DNA from: Alphaproteobacteria bacterium
GTDB lineage: Bacteria > Pseudomonadota > Alphaproteobacteria > Micavibrionales > Micavibrionaceae
DNA length: 21,504 bases
Assembly: GCA_030432775.1 (NCBI GenBank)
Contig: JAUILO010000021.1
Coordinates: 1-21,504, forward strand
Direction of reading: 5' to 3'
Below are positions 16,771 to 21,504 of this stretch, in pieces (positions within the stretch are counted from its first letter, which is position 1; each line of letters starts with the position of its first letter). The position numbers were made by a program, and so were the translations under genes. Under the pieces are notes generated by a model. The model searched no databases. It was not told the origin of the DNA and worked only from the letters and a program-made list of their open reading frames with translations.

Positions 16771-16944
16771 TAAGCTTATTTCTTATAATTTCTGAATAAT
16801 AACTTCTTTCTTTATAGGATAATTCGCACAGAAAAACACCTTTAAGTACATATTTTTTAATTCATATATATCAATTAGATAGCTTTTAAGAGCGCATCAG
16901 GCTGGCATATAGAAAGTTTAAAATGTCTGCGTATTATAAAAAAT

Positions 16945-16993
16945 AGTTAAGATGTTAACTTTTTTGTTGACAGATTAATTATTAAAATGTTAA
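16945..16993 (+). promoter_or_regulatory. Two TTAA-RATG-TTAA boxes around a promoter
   Basis: TTAAGATGTTAA (16947-16958) and TTAAAATGTTAA (16982-16993) differ at one base in twelve and start 35 bases apart. The first lies just upstream of the -35 and is centred in a perfect inverted repeat (AGTTAA / TTAACT, 16945-16960); the second overlaps the -10. That placement fits a transcription-factor site. The N4 spacing does not fit the CtrA box (TTAA-N7-TTAA). Confidence 0.5.
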
Positions 16994-16994
16994 T
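16967..16994 (+). promoter_or_regulatory. Sigma70-type promoter of the 71-residue gene
   Basis: A perfect TTGACA (16967-16972) is followed after 16 bases by GTTAAT (16989-16994; four of six match TATAAT). The predicted start of transcription, near 17001, gives a leader of about 50 bases to the ATG at 17051. Confidence 0.6.
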
Positions 16995-17050
16995 ACTTTG
17001 TCACAACTAAAAAACGAGAAACTTACGACTTAACTTTATAGAGGCTAAAA

Positions 17051-17266
17051 ATGAGCAACGAAAACAACCAAGAAAAAGACATCGCAAAAACAGGCGGTAT
17101 AGGCGAAGGTACAAATTTCAGCATTTCACAGGAAATGTCACGAGTGGCTATGCCAGGTTCAGAGCTTGAGAAGTTTATGATCCAGCGCGATGCACAAAGA
17201 AACGCACATGGTGGCGGTTTCAGTGCAACTGGCGCAACTGTAAGAGCAGGCTTGTACCGCAAATAA
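17051..17266 (+). CDS. Unrecognised 71-residue protein
   Basis: I do not recognise this protein. It is small and soluble: a polar N-terminus (MSNENNQEKDIAKTGG), a middle with ISQEMSRVAMPGSELEKFMIQRDAQR likely helical, and a glycine-rich, basic C-terminus GGGFSATGATVRAGLYRK. There is no cysteine, signal peptide or membrane segment. The gene is well supported: TAGAGG lies about seven bases before ATG, a promoter with a perfect TTGACA stands about 80 bases upstream, and a strong intrinsic terminator begins 28 bases after the stop. This compact monocistronic unit suggests substantial expression. It could be a nucleic-acid or ribosome-associated small protein, but the sequence gives no direct evidence for that. 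It is divergent from the DUF2062-acpS-lepB block. Confidence 0.8.
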   Translation: MSNENNQEKDIAKTGGIGEGTNFSISQEMSRVAMPGSELEKFMIQRDAQRNAHGGGFSATGATVRAGLYRK

Positions 17267-17293
17267 ATCGCCCTCTAAGCGATATTACAGACG

Positions 17294-17322
17294 AAGCCGC
17301 GGCCTTAAAATCGCGGCTTTTA
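17294..17322 (+). terminator. Rho-independent terminator after the 71-residue gene
   Basis: AGCCGCG (17295-17301) and CGCGGCT (17312-17318) pair exactly around a ten-base loop, extended by one A-T pair outside, and the right arm runs into TTTTATAT. A G+C-rich stem followed by a T-rich tract in an AT-rich background is a convincing intrinsic terminator. Confidence 0.85.
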
Positions 17323-17448
17323 TATGTCTAGAGCATAGTAAAAACCAGCAATCCCTATTTGGGTATATCGTTTATGTCTTTCATTTATTTACATTCTTTC
17401 GTATTCTTATTCAGAAAACCTTAACTCTGTTCCTGAGATAATGTATTG

Positions 17449-18144
17449 ATGAACGAGATGAATAAAACAAACACAGACACCATAAACACTGATCCCAACC
17501 AACCGCATTCCGGAAAAGATAGTTCCGGACAGGATGACGATCAAAAGACAGCCGATAGCGGGAAATTCCTTATTCCGGCGCAATCTATGCTGCGTATGAC
17601 AGATCGCTTGATCGAGCTGGAGACATTTGTCGCTCGGCGCTTTGACGAACTGTCGATGGAAATTAACGCCACAGCACAGCAAATGGATTACACCGAAGAT
17701 GGCTTGAACAAGCAGTTCAATGAAGTCCTCGAAATTATGAAAGGCGTTTCATTTAGCGGTGACGGATCAACACCTGCCAATACAGGAGTAGAACTTAGCG
17801 CTGTATTGGAAGTCACCGAAGCATCGGCGAATAAAATTATCGACGCGACCGAACGCATCAACACCACACTGGAAAACCATAAGGATTCAATCGCCCCCGA
17901 AATTATCAGTGCCATTGAAGCCGATTTACAAGAAATTCTAATGTCTTGCGAGTTTCAGGATATTACAGGCCAGCGTATTCGCAAAGCCGTCGACAACCTG
18001 ACGACTATCGAATCCAAACTATCAAGCACACTGGACAAAATGGGCGTAGATGTGACAGCCACGGCAAACTCTGAATCGGAAATATCAAAAGACCTGCACT
18101 CACAAACATCTTCGCAAGATGATATCGACGCATTATTTGACTAA
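17449..18144 (+). CDS. cheZ: CheZ-type protein phosphatase
   Basis: A 231-residue homologue of CheZ, which dephosphorylates the response regulator CheY-P. The active-site motif EFQDITGQRIRK is present: by alignment with E. coli CheZ (D143 and Q147) the catalytic pair is Asp171 and Gln175. A long helical hairpin is indicated by the heptad-like stretch from about 40 to 200. The C-terminus SQDDIDALFD, after a Ser/Thr-rich flexible linker, fits the CheY-binding tail of CheZ. The first ~40 residues are polar and disordered. The start could be TTG 17446, ATG 17449 or ATG 17458; I choose 17449, but the ribosome binding site is weak for all. No cheY or other chemotaxis gene is in the window, so its partner is elsewhere. 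Confidence 0.85.
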   Translation: MNEMNKTNTDTINTDPNQPHSGKDSSGQDDDQKTADSGKFLIPAQSMLRMTDRLIELETFVARRFDELSMEINATAQQMDYTEDGLNKQFNEVLEIMKGVSFSGDGSTPANTGVELSAVLEVTEASANKIIDATERINTTLENHKDSIAPEIISAIEADLQEILMSCEFQDITGQRIRKAVDNLTTIESKLSSTLDKMGVDVTATANSESEISKDLHSQTSSQDDIDALFD

Positions 18145-18221
18145 ACCGCGCGCCCGATAACCACCCAAGACAACTTCACCGTTAATCACTTAGGCGTAAA
18201 CAAAGCAGCACTAAACCTGCC

Positions 18222-18249
18222 TTGAACATCACTGCCTATGTTCTATATT
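18222..18249 (+). promoter_or_regulatory. Candidate promoter of the pirin gene
   Basis: TTGAAC (18222-18227) and TATATT (18244-18249) are separated by 16 bases, matching four and five of six consensus positions. The -10 lies inside the left part of the palindrome at 18237-18265, a classical arrangement for repression. Confidence 0.45.
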
Positions 18250-18265
18250 TCCTATATAGAACATA
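18237..18265. promoter_or_regulatory. Perfect 12-bp palindrome before the pirin gene (operator or leader hairpin)
   Basis: Left arm TATGTTCTATAT (18237-18248) and right arm ATATAGAACATA (18254-18265) are exact reverse complements around TTCCT. A third copy of the half-site GAACAT lies at 18224-18229, overlapping the predicted -35. The right arm ends 16 bases before the pirin ATG. An operator seems likeliest; an RNA hairpin close to the ribosome binding site is the alternative. Confidence 0.6.
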
Positions 18266-18281
18266 AAGAGAAAAACAAAAC

Positions 18282-18995
18282 ATGATCACAATTCGCCCCT
18301 ATAAAGAACTTGGCAATGCAAATTATGGCTGGCTGAACGCACATTATCATTTCAGCTTTGCCCGTTATGTTGACCGCAATTATATGGGATTTGGTCCGCT
18401 GCGGGTCATTAACGACGATATCGTCTCCGCACATAATGGCTTTGATACCCATCCACATGATAATATGGAGATCATTACATATGTCCGCAAAGGTGCTATC
18501 ACGCATAAAGACAGTCTTGGCAATGAAGGCAAAACCAAAGCCGGTGATGTACAAGTCATGAGCGCTGGCACAGGTATCTTCCATTCCGAATATAACCACG
18601 AAGATGAAGATACTCTATTATATCAGATCTGGATCACCCCAAAGGAGCGAGACATACAGCCAAGATGGGACACCAAAGAGTTCCCGAAAGAACCGGTAAC
18701 AGACAAACTGACCTTGCTTGCAACCGGCCACAAAGAACACGCAGATCAAGACGCGTTATTCATTAATCAGGATGCAGCCATTTATGCTGGAACAATTCCT
18801 GCGAACCAAAATATCACACACAAGCTTGATAGCAGCGCATATATCCTTGTTTCGCGTGGTCAGATCACAATTAATGGCCAAAAGGCACAACAAGGCGACG
18901 GCATACAGATAACCGATATTGAAAATCTGGATATCACAGCCATCGAAGACAGCGAATTGCTTGTGATTGAAGTAAACCACGAAACCGAGAATTAA
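18282..18995 (+). CDS. Pirin-family protein (YhhW-like, quercetin 2,3-dioxygenase type)
   Basis: A 237-residue bicupin of the bacterial pirin family, the same length class as E. coli YhhW, which binds a divalent metal and can oxidise quercetin in vitro. The N-terminal cupin carries all four metal ligands at the same positions as YhhW: His57 and His59 in THPHDNMEIITYV, and His101 and Glu103 in GTGIFHSEYNH. Also typical are YMGFGPLRVINDD and LLYQIWITPKERDIQPRW. The C-terminal cupin (about 150-237) lacks ligands, as usual. The real substrate is unknown. AAAGAG about 13 bases before the ATG is a weak ribosome binding site. The gene stands alone behind a palindrome/promoter, so it may be inducible. 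Confidence 0.92.
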   Translation: MITIRPYKELGNANYGWLNAHYHFSFARYVDRNYMGFGPLRVINDDIVSAHNGFDTHPHDNMEIITYVRKGAITHKDSLGNEGKTKAGDVQVMSAGTGIFHSEYNHEDEDTLLYQIWITPKERDIQPRWDTKEFPKEPVTDKLTLLATGHKEHADQDALFINQDAAIYAGTIPANQNITHKLDSSAYILVSRGQITINGQKAQQGDGIQITDIENLDITAIEDSELLVIEVNHETEN

Positions 18996-19149
18996 CAGAC
19001 ACGCCATTCGTCGCTCTGCCAAATACTGACAAAGAAAAATCACAGCGCAAATACAGGAAAATAACTTTGGCATGCAATGTGATGTGACTAGACATACAGC
19101 CCGTTAATTTGATACGGATAAAGAGCAGAATTTCAACAAAGGCAGATGA

Positions 19150-19980
19150 ATGGCTCTTGCATTTTTAAGACAAAAACGAATTCCACTGCGTATCCGCAAA
19201 AAGGTTGGGCGATACTGCGTTACCCCGCCAGGTCATAACTATGAAATCGATATGTACGGCCAGACCTATCACGGTACGACCGGATCCCACATGGATAATA
19301 AAATCTTCCTTTATGGTATGCATGAGCCCTCCACCATAAATCTGATGCGGTCCATTCTGCAAAAACAACGATTACAGAGAAAAAAAGCCGTCTATATGGA
19401 TATCGGAACCAATGTCGGTATGCATCTTATCGCGCTTGCCGATCTTTACAGCGTTGGTTACGGTTTTGAACCCTGGCAACCTGTTCGCGAACGAGCGCTA
19501 GACCAAATCCATAAAAACAAACTGGAACACGTCAAAGTATTTGATTTTGGCCTATCCAACGAAAATGGTGAATGCAGTTTCATTCCGCCGCAAGATAATA
19601 ATTATGGCGTAGGCGCATTTGACACCAGCGCAAATCAAGATCCTGACGCGCTCAAACTTAAAATCCGTGTTGGAGATGATATTGTCGATGAATATGCGAT
19701 TGAGCCAACCCTCATGAAACTGGACGTAGAGGGGCATGAAAAACTCGCCCTCACTGGTCTTGTAAATACTATTCAAAAGTATAAACCTGTGGTTGTTTTT
19801 GAATATTCAACTGAATCGCGCGCAGATCTGGGGGACAAAGAGGTATTACACCAGCTTTTTGGCAAGGATTATCACTTTTACGGCATAAAACGCAGCCGTG
19901 AATTTCCTAAATTGGTACCGTTCGTACCAGAGGATAAATACGAAAACGTACTGGCCACGCCTTACATCTTCAAATCTTAG
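19150..19980 (+). CDS. FkbM-family SAM-dependent methyltransferase
   Basis: A 276-residue protein with an FkbM-type class I methyltransferase domain, likely O-methylating a sugar or a polyketide-like acceptor. Motif I is VYMDIGTNVGMHLIALA (82-98, SAM binding), followed by the acidic end of the second strand in GYGFEPWQPV (103-112), and the characteristic KLDVEGHEKLALTGL (190-204). A basic N-terminus (FLRQKRIPLRIRKKVGR) precedes it. ATG 19150 is chosen because AAAGG lies about nine bases upstream. No glycosyltransferase or polysaccharide genes are nearby, so the acceptor cannot be inferred from context. The stop lies 16 bases from the end of the convergent 50-residue gene. Confidence 0.85.
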   Translation: MALAFLRQKRIPLRIRKKVGRYCVTPPGHNYEIDMYGQTYHGTTGSHMDNKIFLYGMHEPSTINLMRSILQKQRLQRKKAVYMDIGTNVGMHLIALADLYSVGYGFEPWQPVRERALDQIHKNKLEHVKVFDFGLSNENGECSFIPPQDNNYGVGAFDTSANQDPDALKLKIRVGDDIVDEYAIEPTLMKLDVEGHEKLALTGLVNTIQKYKPVVVFEYSTESRADLGDKEVLHQLFGKDYHFYGIKRSREFPKLVPFVPEDKYENVLATPYIFKS

Positions 19981-19996
19981 ATTTTACCCAGTTATA

Positions 19997-20149
19997 TCAA
20001 TGCGTTGACTGTGGCGCATGCTGAGAGTTCATTTTCATATCCAGCGCCACATTCGAAGCATATCCTTCTTTAAATAATAAGTGACCTGCATAAGATATCG
20101 AGAACATCAATAATAGGAATATACTGATAGCTAATAGATCTTTATTCAT
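19997..20149 (-). CDS. 50-residue single-span membrane or secreted peptide
   Basis: A short reading frame from ATG (complement of 20147-20149) to TGA (complement of 19997-19999). The translation begins MNKDLLAISIFLLLMFSISY and continues with AGHLLFKEGYASNVALDM and a polar, His/Gln-containing end. Residues 5-20 are strongly hydrophobic after one lysine, so it is either a signal peptide (possible cleavage after SYA at residue 21) or a membrane anchor with a 30-residue soluble tail. The ribosome binding site AAGGA (complement of 20159-20163) is nine bases upstream, which supports translation. It faces the fkbM gene and diverges from the 321-residue gene. I do not recognise a family. Random short frames rarely combine a good ribosome binding site with such an N-terminus, so I think it is real. 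Confidence 0.6.
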   Translation of the reverse strand: MNKDLLAISIFLLLMFSISYAGHLLFKEGYASNVALDMKMNSQHAPQSTH

Positions 20150-20316
20150 TGCGGAAAATCCTTACCAATTGTTGCAAATACGTTACTTTCGACCCTGATA
20201 TGATTTATCACTTTTGTATAGGATAGAAAATGGTTAATCTCTTCATTTATAATATGTTAGAATTAGAATAGAGCATATGAATTATTCAAAAAACGTAGGG
20301 TGGGCTACATAACGTT
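20150..20316. other. Divergent intergenic region before the 321-residue gene
   Basis: Between the 50-residue gene and the 321-residue gene. A perfect TATAAT lies on the plus strand at 20248-20253, about 69 bases before the ATG, but no recognisable -35 stands 16-18 bases before it. AGGGTGG at 20298-20304 is a possible ribosome binding site for the plus-strand gene, at slightly long spacing. No other structure seen. Confidence 0.4.
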
Positions 20317-21282
20317 ATGGCTGAATTTCACTCGACACTCCTCAGAGAGCGGTTCGTCCTGCGCGATCTGGATCTTGAAGAGGAAAAAGGAAAAGACGCG
20401 GTAGAACCTGTTATTGCTTTAAGTAACAGGCTTATTCTGCCATTCATATCTTTTAACGGCCAAATCTCCGAGAACTTCATCATTCGCAGCCAAAACATGC
20501 ACTCTGCCGTGCGTTTCGGAGCAATTATGGCGCGAGAATTCTACGAAAAAGGTCCGCTCATGCAGCGCATGCAGCCCTTTAACTGGGAAGAAACATGGCA
20601 AAATGTTATTAAAGGCTATGAAAAACAATGGAACCCGGATCGCTGGATCGTCATTTACTATAATGGCCGCAGCGTTTTCGAAGCTGGAGAGAATAAACCA
20701 CATCCATTCCTTGATATTATCGAACAATGTGACGCTCACAATAAAGGGGATTACGAGGAGTCCATCGTTGTTGCTAGAAAGGCATTTGCACAGGCCGGAA
20801 AACGTATCAATATCGAACACGATTCAAACATCGCTGTTCTTCTGACAGCCAATAATTTGATTGGAAAATGCGGCGTTATCGTTCGAGGGCCGGATCAAAA
20901 AACTACATTTAACTACACAGCACGCAAAGCAGAAGACCGAGAGGTTAAGGTTTCCCAATGCCTTAGTATTGCGGCAGCGTTTCTAGAAGGCATACAGCTT
21001 TCTTTTGTGTCAGGCATGGCGCGGCAGAAGCTCAATTTTGATATGATCAAACCCGGTTCCGAAGAAGATAAAAAAGGTGAAGATGCCACGTACAAGCTTG
21101 GCCGTTTGAATGTAGCTATCGCCCAATTTGAAACAATGCTGGATGTTACATATCGTCCGGAACGCCCCAACTTATCAGAGATGATCGACAAAGCCGAAGC
21201 CTTTGCCCGTAGTATATTCTCATCAGAGATAGAAGAAAAACTGGATGCTGGTGAACTTGATGAAACCCAGTGGGTGAGCTAG
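20317..21282 (+). CDS. Unrecognised 321-residue protein
   Basis: I do not recognise a family. It is soluble by appearance, with no signal peptide. The N-terminus is charged (LRERFVLRDLDLEEEKGKD). A mixed alpha/beta middle includes FISFNGQISENFIIRSQNMH, WIVIYYNGRSVFEAG, a helix ESIVVARKAFAQAGKRI, and paired strands IAVLLTANNLIGKCGVIVRG and KTTFNYTARK. A helical C-terminus follows, with CLSIAAAFLEGIQLSFVSGM and a charged Glu/Lys/Asp region around 245-255, then LGRLNVAIAQFETMLDVTYR. Three cysteines are scattered, not in a metal-binding pattern. Codon use resembles its neighbours. It runs convergent with the ACR3 gene and stands alone downstream of fkbM. The length, ribosome binding site and consistent coding character make it a real gene; the function is unknown. 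Confidence 0.85.
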   Translation: MAEFHSTLLRERFVLRDLDLEEEKGKDAVEPVIALSNRLILPFISFNGQISENFIIRSQNMHSAVRFGAIMAREFYEKGPLMQRMQPFNWEETWQNVIKGYEKQWNPDRWIVIYYNGRSVFEAGENKPHPFLDIIEQCDAHNKGDYEESIVVARKAFAQAGKRINIEHDSNIAVLLTANNLIGKCGVIVRGPDQKTTFNYTARKAEDREVKVSQCLSIAAAFLEGIQLSFVSGMARQKLNFDMIKPGSEEDKKGEDATYKLGRLNVAIAQFETMLDVTYRPERPNLSEMIDKAEAFARSIFSSEIEEKLDAGELDETQWVS

Positions 21283-21347
21283 ATCCAGCAAAACGTAACA
21301 TCCTAAACGCACAGCAATACGCAGCAATACACACCAAAAGTTACACT

Positions 21348-21504
21348 CTACGGTCTTTCAAATATATTTTTATACCTGTTTGCCAGATATACCAATGATA
21401 GCATCACAGGAACCTCAACAAGCACACCGACAACAGTCGCCAATGCAGCGCCGGAATTTAACCCGAATAAACCAATAGCAACAGCGACAGCCAATTCAAA
21501 AAAA
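21348..21504 (-). CDS. ACR3-family arsenite efflux protein, C-terminal end (cut by the window edge)
   Basis: The last 52 codons are visible, ending in TAG (complement of 21348-21350); the rest lies beyond the window. The translated end contains FFELAVAVAIGLFGLNSG, then AALATVVGVLVEVPVMLSLV and a short basic tail ANRYKNIFERP. The FELA...FGLNSGAALATVVGVLVEVPVM block is characteristic of the last transmembrane region of the ACR3/ArsB (bile acid:sodium symporter superfamily) arsenite permeases, which expel arsenite across the inner membrane. The fragment is too short for other domains. Whether arsR or arsC genes accompany it cannot be seen. The 65 bases between this stop and that of the convergent 321-residue gene hold only a small CAGCAATAC duplication (21312-21330). 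Confidence 0.8.
   Translation of the reverse strand, partial: FFELAVAVAIGLFGLNSGAALATVVGVLVEVPVMLSLVYLANRYKNIFERP

Noticed and set aside
16945..16993. CtrA binding sites
   Set aside because: The TTAA pairs are separated by four bases, whereas CtrA needs seven.
18224..18262. Alphaproteobacterial LexA box at the pirin promoter (GAAC/GTTC repeats)
   Set aside because: The GAAC/GTTC elements are inverted and spaced 12 and 15 bases apart, not direct with N7.
1..21504. CRISPR arrays, tRNA genes, insertion sequences or prophage
   Set aside because: No regularly spaced repeats, tRNA cloverleaf, transposase, integrase or phage structural gene was recognised on either strand.

Overview
The window looks like a stretch of chromosome from a free-living alphaproteobacterium that is moderately AT-rich (judged by eye). 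The best markers are GcrA (a cell-cycle regulator restricted to alphaproteobacteria), a double cold-shock-domain protein of the Caulobacter CspC/CspD type, and the order acpS-lepB-rnc-era. I cannot place it below class with confidence. There are no tRNA or rRNA genes, CRISPR arrays, transposases or phage genes.

Layout, left to right. (1) 1-3839, plus strand: the phenylalanyl-tRNA synthetase operon, with pheS cut by the window edge, a GNAT acetyltransferase gene inserted, then pheT. (2) 3899-4972, plus: an unrecognised 357-residue protein. (3) 5167-6864, minus: a long-chain acyl-CoA ligase (FadD type) whose upstream region holds a perfect 9-bp inverted repeat. (4) 7199-7792, plus: a two-domain cold-shock protein with a TTG start. 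(5) 7855-12188, minus: a membrane-fusion protein and RND pump in an ATGA-overlapping pair. (6) 12311-16770, minus: a block of core genes, DUF2062 - acpS - lepB - rnc - era, followed by gcrA with its own probable promoter and a clear intrinsic terminator. (7) 17051-17322, plus: a tight monocistronic unit for a 71-residue orphan protein, with a sigma70-like promoter, two near-identical 12-bp boxes and a strong terminator. (8) 17449-18144: a CheZ-type phosphatase with its catalytic Asp and Gln and its C-terminal CheY-binding-like tail. (9) 18282-18995: a pirin/quercetinase preceded by a 12-bp perfect palindrome that overlaps a predicted promoter. (10) 19150-19980: an FkbM-type methyltransferase. 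(11) 19997-20149, minus: a 50-residue membrane peptide gene with a good ribosome binding site. (12) 20317-21282, plus: an unrecognised 321-residue protein. (13) 21348-21504, minus: the C-terminal end of an ACR3-type arsenite efflux protein, cut by the window edge.

Most of the window is housekeeping: phenylalanine charging, fatty acid activation, holo-ACP formation, protein secretion, RNA processing, ribosome assembly, cell-cycle transcription, drug efflux and chemotaxis. I see no complete new defence or mobile system. The novel material is small: the 71-residue orphan and its promoter architecture, the 50-residue membrane peptide, the operator-like palindromes before the pirin and fadD genes, and the two unrecognised mid-size proteins.
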